Below, one piece after another: positions 23,701-34,800 of a DNA stretch of 64,000 nt (its first letter is position 1; each line of letters starts with the position of its first letter). A program made the translations under genes and the position numbers. Source of the DNA: Acanthaster planci (lineage: Eukaryota; Echinodermata; Asteroidea; Valvatida; Acanthasteridae); assembly GCF_001949145.1 (NCBI RefSeq), contig NW_019091521.1, positions 62,001-126,000 on the forward strand, written 5' to 3'. The notes below the pieces were generated by a model. The model was not told the DNA's origin, did not search any database, and worked only from the letters and a program-made list of their open reading frames with translations.

Positions 23701-24903
23701 ATTGTTATTTCTGTATAGGCACAGAAAATGTGCCAGACCAGTCTGCTGGTATTTCTGCGTAATTCCCCATTTAAATGTGCATGCGTAAGACAGTACAGGA
23801 CTGATGGAAGTTTATGTTATATCTAGATTGTGCCATGCCGTGCGCGGTGCAGTCAGTCTTGAGGCCTGGTCTGGTGAGTGAACAGCGCTGTGTGTCCGCT
23901 CCTCGTGTGTGTGTGTGCTACCACTGCGAGTCTGTGAGCAATTCAGGTACTGGTTCCGCAATCAATGCAATTAGTTACTTTAGTAACCGTAATGTATCCG
24001 CAGTGGTTGACTTTTATCTGTCGAGTGTACTGTACTTAGTATGGGTCAGACAGGACCATGGGTAGAACAATACTGTGTGGGCAGAGTTGTAGGTGGAGTT
24101 GTCGAGGGTTATCAAAAGGTCACCGTTTATGTGCGTAGGAAGGTGGTCAAAGATTGGACAGGGAGACTGTCGGCAGATGCCCCGGGTTACCCATTTTTTC
24201 GGTTTAGTTAGCACCAGCAATTCACTGATATCTTGGGTGCAGTCACCCGAGTGAGAAGTGCTTACACTTATCAGCTGAAGTAGAGTTAGGATAAAACTTT
24301 TTTCCGGACATGCCGGGACAAACGTTCTGTTGTGAAGTCTGCAAGTTTAACATCCTTAGTTATTTCGCTACTTAGGCCTGCTGGGAAAACTAATCAGACT
24401 TGACAGTAGGTGACAGGGGACTAAATACCCTCAGAATTGTGGTGTCCATCGTCCGCCCCAGTTCTAGGGGTAGCGAAGCCCTACCATAATTCAAAAGTGA
24501 ACCAAAATGAAAATAGAGAACAAAGAATAAATGAAAGATTGTTCTTTGCTACACACACTGAACACAAGTTACGTTAACTGTGAAACTCTCACGTAGGCCT
24601 AGGCCTACCTTGTTGTTTTAGTCCAGGGTGCGAATCAGTAAAAGCATTAGGCCTATAAAAGCATGTCAAGTTAAGTTCCTGCTCAACGCTTTCTGCATGC
24701 TGCGCTGGCCTGTTGACAGGCATGCATCTGTGCATGGCCATGATGACACTGTCACTTTCTGAAATGACTTTACATACGTTTATACGTGTACTGTTAAACG
24801 GAAGAACAACTGACAATACAATGGAAGACGAACTTACTTTACTAGCTAACTCTCCTTTCTCCTGTTCTTCTATAGCTTTGTCCCAGTTGAGCCCTGACAT
24901 CAT
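11647..24903 (-). CDS. DDX19: DDX19/Dbp5-type DEAD-box ATP-dependent RNA helicase, 12 exons, complete
   Basis: DDX19/Dbp5 remodels mRNPs on the cytoplasmic face of the nuclear pore during mRNA export; family members are activated by Gle1 and docked by NUP214. Exons on the minus strand, 5' to 3': 24903-24838, 22944-22866, 22171-22136, 21020-20876, 19016-18924, 17942-17840, 17424-17310, 16837-16660, 15473-15236, 13570-13408, 12848-12657, 11705-11647. They sum to 1467 nt (488 aa plus TGA; human DDX19B is about 479 aa). All introns are GT..AG and every phase agrees. Visible motifs: Q motif region at residues 122-129, Walker A SQSGTGKT 148-155, PTLEL 180-184, DEAD 252-255, SAT 284-286, ARGID 404-408 and HRIGRTGR 435-442, all intact. 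The stretch [15 protein letters not shown] before the helicase core is typical of DDX19 rather than eIF4A. Two tandem ATGs (24903, 24900) are possible starts. Vertebrates have DDX19A, DDX19B and DDX25 paralogues; this is presumably the single pre-duplication gene (inference). Confidence 0.96.
12657..12848 (-). CDS. DDX19: DDX19 exon 11 (motif VI)
   Basis: Acceptor CTGTAG|GCATTG, donor TTTG|GTGAGT. Encodes [20 protein letters not shown] and the arginine-finger motif HRIGRTGR, followed by [19 protein letters not shown]. Confidence 0.97.
13020..13400. repeat. Degenerate minisatellite in DDX19 intron 10/11
   Basis: About seven diverged copies of a 50-60 bp unit built around ACATTTTGGGTTCTAGAAC and AGGAACC/ATAGAACC. 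Together they fill most of the intron between exons 10 and 11. Confidence 0.7.
13408..13570 (-). CDS. DDX19: DDX19 exon 10
   Basis: Acceptor CAAACAG|ACCAAG, donor CGAG|GTTAGT. Encodes [31 protein letters not shown] and [11 protein letters not shown], the motif IV-V part of the helicase C domain. Confidence 0.96.
14331..14601. repeat. Foldback repeat in DDX19 intron
   Basis: CCTCAATCCTCCAAAAT (14331-14347) is the inverse of ATTTTGGAGGATTGAGG (14547-14563). Further GGAGGATTTTGAAGGATTGAGG copies lie between. The right end is GTTAGGGTTAA, a TTAA-type terminus. Confidence 0.6.
15236..15473 (-). CDS. DDX19: DDX19 exon 9 (SAT motif)
   Basis: Acceptor GATTAG|GAAACT, donor TGCCAG|GTCAGC. Encodes the SAT motif ([10 protein letters not shown]), the interdomain linker and the start of the second RecA domain ([26 protein letters not shown]). 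Confidence 0.96.
15939..16503. other. Assembly gap (565 N)
   Basis: A run of undetermined bases inside the DDX19 intron between exons 8 and 9 (15474-16659). No coding sequence is lost, because the flanking exons join in phase. Confidence 1.
16660..16837 (-). CDS. DDX19: DDX19 exon 8 (DEAD box)
   Basis: Acceptor CCCACAG|TTCCC, donor CCAGAG|GTAAAG. Encodes [11 protein letters not shown] and [20 protein letters not shown], with the Walker B/DEAD motif intact at residues 252-255. Confidence 0.97.
17310..17424 (-). CDS. DDX19: DDX19 exon 7 (motif Ia)
   Basis: Acceptor CTGCAG|GCAATC, donor AAAC|GTAAGG. Encodes [21 protein letters not shown] and IYAVRGNK, which follow the DDX19 family pattern closely. 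Confidence 0.95.
17840..17942 (-). CDS. DDX19: DDX19 exon 6 (Walker A)
   Basis: Acceptor GAACAG|ACCAAAG, donor CCACAG|GTATGT. Encodes the ATP-binding SQSGTGKT motif and continues to [16 protein letters not shown] hexamer inside the exon is a potential cryptic donor, but alignment to the family (…YPQCLCLSP) supports the longer exon. Confidence 0.95.
18674..18839 (-). repeat. Interspersed repeat family 2, copy 1
   Basis: About 165 bp similar to 35303-35488 and 39596-39785: GGACAATAGGGTCC, then GTGTACAAAACAGGTCTTCC, ending in the short palindrome ACACACTTGTGTG. In the DDX19 intron between exons 5 and 6. Confidence 0.7.
18867..18905. repeat. GAGT/GAGC microsatellite
   Basis: Tandem GAGT and GAGC tetranucleotides immediately before the DDX19 exon 5 donor side. 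Confidence 0.85.
18924..19016 (-). CDS. DDX19: DDX19 exon 5 (Q motif)
   Basis: Acceptor CTCCAG|AAAGCC, donor GACCC|GTAAGT. Encodes [20 protein letters not shown] and following residues, the adenine-recognising Q motif region of the first RecA domain. Confidence 0.95.
20281..20352. repeat. 24-bp tandem repeat, 3 copies
   Basis: Three almost identical 24-bp units, GGGCACTTCCCCACTGGCCC plus GGTG/TGTG/TGCG. In the DDX19 intron between exons 4 and 5. Confidence 0.95.
20876..21020 (-). CDS. DDX19: DDX19 exon 4
   Basis: Acceptor CAG|CTGCC follows a long T-rich tract; donor CATCT|GTGAGT. Reads [20 protein letters not shown] through [17 protein letters not shown]. It covers the helix and linker that precede the Q motif in DDX19 proteins. 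Confidence 0.93.
21395..21482 (+). mobile_element. tRNA-derived SINE head
   Basis: A-box-like CTCAGTGATCAAGTGGTA followed about 45 bp later by the B-box GGTTTGAGTCC (21450-21460), on the plus strand inside a DDX19 intron. No clean cloverleaf, so it is a SINE relic rather than a tRNA gene. Confidence 0.55.
22136..22171 (-). CDS. DDX19: DDX19 exon 3 (36-nt acidic micro-exon)
   Basis: Acceptor GGCAG|GTGATAC and donor GAAG|GTATGG. With one base from exon 2 it reads [12 protein letters not shown], and its last base starts the Ala codon completed by exon 4. An alternative acceptor at 22191 would give a 56-nt exon that breaks the phase, so 22171 is preferred. Confidence 0.75.
22866..22944 (-). CDS. 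DDX19: DDX19 exon 2
   Basis: Acceptor TTGTAG|GTGGAG and a weaker donor ACAG|GTTTGG. The only open frame ([20 protein letters not shown]...) accepts phase 0 from exon 1 and passes phase 1 to exon 3. The segment is the low-conservation hydrophilic N-terminal region, so the call rests on splice sites and phase rather than homology. Confidence 0.75.
23547..23768. repeat. Perfect tandem duplication, period 112 bp
   Basis: 23547-23656 and 23659-23768 are identical 110-bp copies separated by 2 bp, in DDX19 intron 1. Identity over the full unit implies a very recent duplication or an assembly artefact. Confidence 0.97.
24838..24903 (-). CDS. DDX19: DDX19 exon 1 (start codon)
   Basis: Encodes the N-terminus, beginning [20 protein letters not shown]. 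The donor is AAA|GTAAGT, leaving phase 0. Human DDX19 also starts with a short segment containing a W..A..EQE pattern. The first ATG is at 24903-24901 and a second follows directly. Confidence 0.85.
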
Positions 24904-27900
24904 GAAGTACGCTAAAATTTTTGACGGATTTTCCAGTCACAGATAAAACAGATTCTGGTCGCAAACGCACTCCTCAAGCAAGACGTGAGATGAGAAATAG
25001 TTATTGCTACTAGCGCCCTCAATTATGTTCATCTATTCTAGAAGCGCGCCCTCTTTGAGGGAATTATTTTTTGCTAGTTCAGCCGCTACTTTCACATTGG
25101 ATGACTCAAGTGGCATGGCACCGCAAAGACTTTGACAAATAGCTAGTATACTGTCTTGCTAAATAACATTTTATTAAACGTTGTAAAGTTTTTAGGGAGG
25201 AGCTCCACATCCGACCACCCTTAATTTTCAACTTCTTTGAGCACAAATTTTTTTACAAAAAATAAGTTACAAGATTTTTTTGAAAACTGAAACCCGGACC
25301 TTTCTCCAGTGAAAACACAACTTTAGGAGGCAGTGGCGTAACTACGGAGGGGGGGGGTGCTTCACCTCATAGAAATTAAAGAATGAAACAAAGGGGTGAT
25401 AGTCCGCCTTGGTCAGGGTTTTAACTGTGACAATTGACAAAACCCACTCAGTGCTCTCCTCCAGAAAATGAGAGCCCCTTGCAAAATATTTCCCAATTAT
25501 GTCGCTGGGGCTGCGTGGGACATTACTGCGTAGTGTTACCAGCCCATTAATTGGCGGGTGAGCCCGGGCGTCACACTCCAGAAACGGGAGTCTTGTTCCT
25601 TACTTCCAAGAGTGAAGCCAACACCCAAGCCCCCCCCACCCCCATCAAATTTGCTTGGGACTCTGGGAGAGCTGTGACGGGGTTCGAATTCTTACTAAAC
25701 TCGACAACAAACAGAAAGAGGAAAGAGAGGAGTTTTAAGGATGGGCCACTAAACTTTACAACTTGGATTCTGGGAAAGAGAAAGGCACCTGTCTCTTGTC
25801 AAGGGAGGTGGGGGAGAGAGACAGAGAGAAATAAGACACCTTCATAAAATCGAAGAATTAAAAATCCTGAATTTATTCTTGTTGGTCCATCAACATCGGT
25901 GTGTCCAATATATTCAAAATAATCTGATGGTCCCTTCAAAAAGTTGAGAAAAGAATCTAGAGTTTATCTCGGGTGTCAGCAATGACGCAATACTAGCATG
26001 TTGTCATGGGACACAGAGTCTACACTATTCCCTTCAAATGGACCACCCCCCCCAATGTTTCTAGCAAAATGTTTGTAGAGGGTGGCGAAATGACACTATG
26101 AACATATTATAAACTTATAACATGTTTTATTTATACATTTGTCTTCAAAAAGTAGAAATTTTGCTTAAAAGTTTAATTTTTTCTTGCATTTCCATGCAAA
26201 GATAGCATTTGAATCTTCACAAAAACTTGGGCAAAGATTGTGAAAATATAAAGCATCTGTGAACTCGTCATCTGCTAAATAAGGCACTTTTTTTGGAGGT
26301 TGCCAGGAGAGATTTTGAAGAAGAAAACTTATCTGTTCCCCTTGCCAGGAATTTGCATTTTATATTGAAGTGAAAACCTTACAGCTTACGCCAACGCAAA
26401 CTTGTCAAAAGAGCACAACCGTATCAAATTCAACAAAGGTATTACGCTGACTTGGAACACATCTTAACTAAAAGTAACCTGGAATAGTGTTTAAAAAAAG
26501 CAACAAAATCAATTACATGAGGTATCAAAGAAGTATTTTATGAGTGTAAAAAATGACTATCAGCCAATTGCACTTTGTTAACACAATCACAATATTTATA
26601 ATTGATACATATGTACATTTTCATGGAACAGTGATACTGATCAGTCCCATTATATTATGAAAACCTTTTATTAAAATAAAAGATATATGACAAACAGTAC
26701 ACCAACCTTTCAAGCAAGTATTACAAATATGAAAGTGAGCCTCGAAAATCTAGGATTTTTCTTGTAGAAAAGCTCTTCTTGCAAAGGTGAAACAAAGGCA
26801 CTTTTCAACTGAAAGGTTTTATTACATTGCATAGGATGAAATTGCATATATGTGACTGGTACCGGCTAGTAACTTGCAGTATTACACCGATATGATAACA
26901 GTAAGGCGGTGTCCGAAACAAGCCTCCAGAGCTACCGCTAGGTCTAATGTCTGTGCGTCTCCACATAATTTCCAATAGAGTGAAGACCTAGACCTAGCTC
27001 TAGACAACAGATTCAGACGCAGCCTAAATCTTCATTTGCACTACAAACAACTGGTACCCACTCCTCAATGGTAAGCACCTGTTCTCATAGCACCATGCTG
27101 TACAATTTAATCTACATTTATTTACATATTGACAAAATACAGATTACATGAAACACATCACCTGTTTAAATATACATTACTGGGAATTATCATGGAGTCA
27201 GTAAGATGTGCTGGGTTACATTCTACTTGCAACTGGACAATTTTAACTGCCATTCAACAATGCCAACAAATTAAGGCAAAACGTGGCCACTATTTGGGCC
27301 AGTGGAGGCCCAAGAAATGAAAGTGTATCTTCCAACCATCTGGCGAGTAAGGACAGGACTCTATATTTAATTATGTAAAATTTTAGCAAACTGAAACCTT
27401 AACCTGGTCTTCAACCTGCAGCATATCCAGGATTCAGGTTGGGATGGGGAGTTTTTCTAAATCAGTTGCCAAAACTGCTTCAATTAAAAAAAAAAAACAG
27501 AGTAACACGTCTCTCAGGGGAGGGGGGGCGGTGACTCTTCCCCTTTCCTCTGTCCCCCTCTCCTAGATGTATCTGCAACTGTCAACATTTTGTAGAGAGA
27601 AATAAATGTAAGATATTTGCTGGACTGTGATCTGCAAACGTTCCAACACAAGGAACTACATGCTGGAAATACTAGTTATTGGTTGGCGGCTGCAGCCATT
27701 TCCTATAGATGCATGTGCTGCTCCCAGCCACAGCTAATTAATTTTGACACGGCTTATTGTAACCACTGTGAACACAGCGCTTGTGATCTGGCCGAAACAA
27801 GTGCACTTGCCTCGGAAAATCCCTTTCCTTCTACAAAGTCAAGAATAATAGGGCAACTGGAATTTGCCTGTTTCACTATCATCATCAACAAGCGAAACCT

Positions 27901-28673
27901 CATGTTTCCTGGGGATTATGGACTAATTCCTGGGATGAAACGGACTCAATCCTGCAGCTGATTTCACGAAACTTCATGCAATCGGGCAACTTCACATACA
28001 CTACTTTTCTCTGCATATTTGAACAACAAATTATGACATATTTCATTAAAAGTTATGCACTGCTTAAGTCTGCAAGTTGTGCAATAAACGATGGCGTAAC
28101 TTATGGAATCCTTTAGGATTTTACAATTTAATCATGTCTTGTCAAGGCTTATTATTGATTAACTTCACAAGGTTTATGCAAGAAGTGTACAACTTTGCAT
28201 CTTGGACTTTACAAAAAACCTGTTTGGCTATGACAGAACTTTGAAATTTTCTGCCTGGTTCTGATGAAGAAAAGGCGAAAGGATTTAAAAAAATGGCAGC
28301 GGGAGCTCATTTCACGACTGCTTAATGACTTCTTTAATACTAAAAAAGGAACAGCTGCTGTAAATGCTGTGGTCGTCATCCCACAAGGTCAGTCAAGTTA
28401 AAACGATGTGCAGCTGAGCAATTCTTCATGAGATCAGCTGTAAGTACATTGCACAGCTTTGCAACAACTTTTTAGCGTAAGGGGTACGCGTGGCAAGAAG
28501 TTGTGCCAAGTTTCGTGAAATCGGCTGACCATCTCTTGCCCTTATAGCTGATATCTAAACAGCACCACTTTTTAGTCTGTGCAGTTTGTTTGACAGAACT
28601 GTCACACCACCTGAGCTCAGCTGAAAAGCATATTTCCTACTGACTTTTGAAGCTGCCGATAGCTGTGCACTGG
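24904..28673. other. Intergenic region between DDX19 5' end and SAMD11-like 3' end
   Basis: Must hold the DDX19 promoter and 5' UTR near 24904-25100 and the SAMD11-like 3' UTR below 28674. No TATA box, CpG island or poly(A) site could be assigned. AT-rich, with homopolymer runs and the element terminus at 25326. Confidence 0.6.
25326..25360 (+). mobile_element. Terminus of a GTGGCGTA-type element
   Basis: GGCAGTGGCGTAACTACGGA followed by a G-run is a common hAT-like MITE end. No matching second end was found nearby. A related inverse end (TTACGCCACTGGG) is at 60891. Confidence 0.45.
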
Positions 28674-28865
28674 TCAGTGGGTGGGAGGCTCCTCGTATGG
28701 TGGTTTGAGCTGGCAGTACTGACCGTCCAATGTGTAGCCCAGTCGGCGGGCCACTCTCAGCCGGATCTTGAGGGCCGGCCCCAGCTTCAGGCCCATGTTC
28801 TGCAGCAGGTGGTCCTCAGTCAAGACGGGCAGGATCTCGCCATCGATGGCCTGGTCTCTGAATAC
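28674..28865 (-). CDS. SAMD11: SAMD11-like last exon: SAM domain, C-terminal half, stop
   Basis: Acceptor CCTCAG|GTATTC. Reads VFRDQAIDGEILPVLTEDHL LQNMGLKLGPALKIRLRVAR RLG, the diagnostic SAMD7/11 SAM signature, then a tail ending PPYEEPPTH and TGA at 28676-28674. Confidence 0.96.
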   Translation of the reverse strand, partial: VFRDQAIDGEILPVLTEDHLLQNMGLKLGPALKIRLRVARRLGYTLDGQYCQLKPPYEEPPTH

Positions 28866-31800
28866 CTGAGGTTTGAGGATTATTGAATGGGGGAGCAAGT
28901 TTGAACATGGTCTTCACCTGCATCTTGTGTCAAGAGCTAGCTCTAAGTAGGGCTGCGCCGAATATTCAAACAAGAATCAACTTTCAGTTTGAAGTATAAT
29001 GTACAGGGTAAAAAAGGTTCAACCTTTTGGTAAAAAAACTGCAATCTAAACTCTCATTTCAAGGTGCTAGGAGAAACTTCAATGCAGCTGATCAGCAGAA
29101 AGTGATGAGAAGTATGAACAGGAAAGTTCAACATTTAACGTCATGAATTTCGCTTTGCTGAATTTTTATACAAATATTGAACCAATCTTTCAAACAGTCA
29201 ACACAATCTGCCAAAGAGCAATAAGTTTTGTGCCAATGTCTTGTCTCCTATTGGTAATGTAGCCCCCCCTTACGTTGCTCACCCTTTGTCCTTCCTCACC
29301 GGACACGCCCATTTTTGAGCACTCACCTGAACATACTCTTCGCATCCCTTCAGCGACTGGATGAACTGGGCCACGTCGTCCACCGTCCACTGGCTCATGT
29401 CACTGGGCAAGAACACTGCATCGTTATTTGGGGTCCGCACAGACGGACTGACGTCGTCCCCGCTGTGGGCGGAATTGTGGCCACTGTTGTTTCTGTTGTC
29501 AGGAAAGCCTGCACACAGAAATTATCAAAAAGGGTTGGGATTGGGTGTTGTTGTAGCACAATAAATGACGACCCCAAAATAAATACAGAAGGTTAGAGGG
29601 GCTTATGCTTCACTCCTTCTGTCTTTAAAAAAAAAAGATTTTGCTAGGATCAAAACATCAGACCCTCTAACCTTTTTGATGTGTGCGTTTGGATCACTGT
29701 AGCCAAACTGTGTGTAGCAGTTTGTGTATATTTACCTTTCTCTGCCCTAAAACTACAGGAAATTTATCCTGGAACGTTTTGATTGGAAAACACTTTTTCT
29801 TTGTTGTACTTTGCTAAAAGAAACTTTTGTTCCGGATCTGCTATCTACAGATGCTATGCTGGACTTAGTTTTAGCGGTAGACACAATACCAGACCAAAAC
29901 AACGGACAGGAAGAAAAAAATTCAAATAGTAATGTGTTTATACTATCATTACAGAAAAATCGCACTATAAAATCACATTTTGAAAACGTTTTAAAAATCT
30001 AAAACCAGATACTAAAGTTGTGATTAAGTAGGTCAAATTCTTGGAAAACTTTCCCAGAATTTCTGGGAGGCAACATTTCTGGGAAATATTCTCATCACCA
30101 TATTTACATTTACAGTAGGGGTAGGAGGAGATGAATAGGCAAGATGAGGAAGACTTTAAGGGATATTTATTTCAAAACCCCAGTCTGCGGTTGTACAATG
30201 AGCCTCCAACGGCATCCAATTTATTTGTACCTGGTGTCTTGGGCACAGCATCTGGTCTTGTCAGCTCTATCATTTTGACAGAAGGTGTTTTGGTGGTGGG
30301 GGTAAGCAAGGACTGTGTTCGTCTGCCCCCCTCCCCCTGACCAGTCAATGGTGCCTGAGTGCCTGTGAGGAGAGCGTTGCCGTTGATACGAGTTCCCGGT
30401 TGATGTGAGTGAAATCTGAAAAAAACACACATGTATACGTATAAAAATTGGTACAAAGCACAAATAAGGTTGTGTTACGACAGTGTCTCAGGAAATATTC
30501 ATGCAGTCGACTCCCTGTACTCTGAATTTATTTGAGACAAATTTCTTGTTGTAATATATGTGACCTGTCACTACAAAACAAGCTGAAAGTCAGAATTTTT
30601 AAAAATTGAGATAATTTTAGTCAGCAGAAAGAGAGCTTTTCAATGGTATGCACATGAAAGAATTAGGGTTAAAGTATAAGGTGACAATGTGACATTATTC
30701 TGGCAGCTTTGCATCTTTATTTCTGACTTTGTTTCAACATTTCTGACCGGGCACGAATGATGTTATCATCAAAATTGCTGAGAAAAATGACATTTTTAAA
30801 TATCTGATCCAAAATAACTTTTTCAAAATATTACAATATGCTAAAATTGTCCTCCACTTCAATATTTGACTTTGAACCCTCAAAACAGGAAAGAGCAGAA
30901 AGCAACTTTACGATCATTTTATTGTGCCAGGTCATATAAATCTCTGGTCCAAACTACATTGTGCTTAATTGTTTCCACATGGAACATTCAATTAATATGA
31001 ACACAAACAACAGAAAAATTTGGTCAACATCAACACATTTATTGATCCTGTTGTATAAAAAGGCATTGTAAGCAAATATCTGCAATAGATTTCTTTTGCA
31101 ACTTTGAAGACAAAATTTCATTTGGGCAAATTTGACCCTAAAAGCAAATAATGTAATTTAACGCAGATTATGGCACGGTCCCACAGACTGCTTCATAAAA
31201 AAGAAGTCAACTGTGTATTGTGCAAGAGTGGAGCTGTGTGTCTTTGTGTATCTAAGGACAGGACAGCATGCCTATCAGTTTGATCAGAAATCACACTGGT
31301 TCCAATGCCAGTTACGGAGCTTACTTATGAATGCTTGTTTTTATAAATGGACAGATCTCATGCCAGAGGTCATAAGAACAGTTCTTGCTGATGTGAGTCC
31401 AGTTTAGTCTGTGGTTACAGTGCCGTCCAGCGACCATGTGCTTTTTGCCCGCCTCGGCACATGACATCTATTGAATCTGAGAAATTGTCCACCAAATTCC
31501 ATCAAATTTACGAAGAATTGGTTAAATTGAGGCAATAAGGTACGAATAATTGATAAGTATGATGATTATGTTAATGTGTAGCAGAATTATCAAGTACTTT
31601 CATGTGGGTTTTGAGGTTAAATTGACCGACATGTACAGTGCATGAACATTTTGGGTACACATGTAGCGTAGTGTTTATAGTGGGTGCATCTATGTACATT
31701 TGTAAGCTCATGAACTTTCCATCCTCGGTTCACTCGTTTAAGTAACTCAAGTGCTGAGTTGAGGATGTATAGATAATTTGGCTTTAAGGATTGTCTGATT

Positions 31801-34800
31801 ATCTCAGGAAAGAAAACGGCTATAACTCCTTACACATGTAATTATGCAAGTTTGGGACACATGTGGTTCACTTGACATGTTGAATCTGATGTATGTGTCT
31901 TTAGATTGCAAGTTTAGGTCTGCAGTGTTCGTGGAGCTGTGTTGAAGTGTTGTCTGCTTAGTTAGGTTTTCCTTTTTCCTTTGTTTGTACAGTTTTCATG
32001 GAGTGTCTAACTACACGTGGAGTACGCCGAATTACATATGTAGAGTGCCCACGCAGAGTGACTCGCAATAGGTCGCTGATACGCATGGAGAGCTAATAAA
32101 TATTGCTTCAAATGGAGATTACTCCAAAGTCAGATGATCCGGTGAAGTTCGTGTCAAGTTTGCGATCTCAGAGTCAACGACAAGAGTGGACTTGCAGCTT
32201 TGAGGGTTTTTTTGAGTGACAGATGCTAAGGCCATGGTCAGACTATGTACATGACAGCAAAGCTCTTGATAAAGTATCATACAGGGCCAGATCAGGTACT
32301 CTATAGGCCCTAGGAACCAGTGCTCCGGAGGCCCAACTCTGCCCAGGGCACCAGCACCAATTCCATGGCACTCCCGCCTTGCATTTCATGTTGATGTCAA
32401 GCTGTACATAAGAAACTAAATTTTAAAGGCCAATGACAAGTCTGAAGCTTTCCCTGAAACCAAAACTTCAAAGAGAGATGCTAAAATTTGTATAATCCTG
32501 TCTTGTGTGCACGTGGTTGTTGGTGTAGATGTGGGATTATATGGCAGACCGTGATTATTTTGTTGGCCCTCAAAGTTTTTGTAGGCCCCCAAATACTCTG
32601 GTGTGCCTACTGCATAATCTGCCCCAGGTCACTTTGTTGCAGCTAACTGGACTGTCATAAAGCTCGTATGTTCAGACGATAATTGGTTTTCAAGCATCTT
32701 ACCTTGGTCTCAGACTTGCCTGTCCTTTCTGGAATGCTGCACTGCTTGAGGAGGAGACTAGTACAATGTGTGGACTCCGGCTTATCTGAAAAGTAGTGGA
32801 CCAAACCTTTATCAAAAATACATGAAATGTTTCTACAAAAACATGGATGCATCCTTAGGTTCACTTTTACATGGTTCATGAAAAAGTGCTCCTTTTTATT
32901 CCGGGATGGGTCAGCCAACAATGTTAACTTTTCCTACTGCCATGTGCTAAACACATGGGCCACCACATGTAAGAGTGTAAACTATAAATGACCAGAAAAC
33001 AAAACTCCAGATTGAATTGAATGGAAAATTTACACATCTACGCATAATGGATGTCTTTACCAGTATTGTGTTCGAGTCCATCACAAGTCCTTTCATGAGT
33101 CCCTTCATAAGTCCAGTCACAAGTCCCTTCACAAGGCCAGTTCATAAGTAACAGGGTGAACAATGACAAATGCACGCTTTTGTCACAGGTCATTTGAGTA
33201 GCTAATGTGAATTGACTGACTGAATTACTTGTGAAGGACTTGCGATGGACTCGAACACAACACTGGTCTTTACTTGCATGCCGAGTTTCAAGAGAAATGA
33301 TTATGGGGCAGCCAATCTTGTCCTCCACTAGAGAAAGTTACCCCCCCCCCAAAAAAAACATCTGGCTCTTTTAGGGTCAATAAATATGTCTGGTCTGCAT
33401 ATACACACCTCACGTTCTTTGTCCCCGCCTCCGTGCATCTCAAAATGCTGAGGAGAGTTCTGCTTTCGGGACTTGTGCGCCATCGTGGCATCCTGTTTGT
33501 CGTAATTGGTGAGGGCCTGTGGGTCGCCAAGGACAAAGGATACAGGTGAACTCTGCCCGCTGCCGCTGCTCAAAGGAGAGTCGGGGTTGTTGGCACTTAG
33601 GTTCAGCGATTTCCGTGCATTTTCTGTGAGTGAGAGAGAGCAGAACCATTCTCAAAAGGTTTTCAAACAATTAAACAGTGAAGACGAATGAGTCACAAGT
33701 TGCTTTAGCCACTTTTGAGTTCAACGTCTTTAAAAGAATCTGGCCAAATGTAAAGCAATGGGAACTGAGATCATCTATCACCCACAAAATATCTATTTTC
33801 ATCAGGTTATCAAACTGAGCTATGCATCGAGACTGAGAGCTCAGGGTCAGGGGTGCATGGAAGGCATTTTCATTATGCCAGTGTCAGTTTGCCGAGTTGT
33901 AACTTGTTCACCAACCTCGTGTCGTGTAAAGTGATAATGGCACGCTGCAGGTCATGCTTCAGGGGAAATAATGACGGCCAACGAATATCGTTTATGTACC
34001 AATTTTGGATTCATTTGTCAACCTATATTTGCCAACAGGAATTAATTATTGGGGCACAGCACCCCCACATCCCTCGGTCGCTATGCCTCTGCTCAGTTTG
34101 CTTCTTCCAGTACAAACTGGGGCACTTTTGAGGAAGCCTTGGTTTCATGACTAGAAAGACTAATAATGAAAAAACTAAAACTCAAAAGCTGCTCTAGGGA
34201 CTTCTGTTTCATGTTCACAGAGCTGGTTACAAATTGCTCTGAACACAGACAAACTTCATGTCAAAACGGCTGAGGACTTTTGCCAAAATGCTTTAGGCCT
34301 TAAGAGAAAATCTCCCACAACTCTGAATCAGAGTTGAGTGTATTACATTTTTATAATGTACCGTCCACAGAGTTTCATGCACTGCCAGCCACCAACATTC
34401 ACTGTATTGAACAGAGTCAGCTTCATATTTAAATTACATGCATTCCCCCTCGTGAGTCCAAAAGGGATTATCCACTGTTTATATTCGCACCAATATTCTG
34501 AGGTTCTGGGGAGTTAGCCGCCTGGAAGATACATCTCTGCTGCTCATCGTAAATGTCGCCCTCTGTGGGCGAGACACTGCGGGAGCGCTTTCCGTTCCTA
34601 TACTCAGAGGGAAGGCTTCGCTTTCGGGGGCCATCCCTGGTCCCTAGCAGGTGAGAACCATTGGTCTGGTGGAGATGGTTGATGATTTGGTTCAGCTGGC
34701 TAGGCTCCGACTCCTGTCTGGAAAATGGAAAGGCAAAATTTTTTCCTCTTAAAAAACTAAAGTGTGAGACAACTGCTATCCATTTTCGGGGGGGGGGGGC

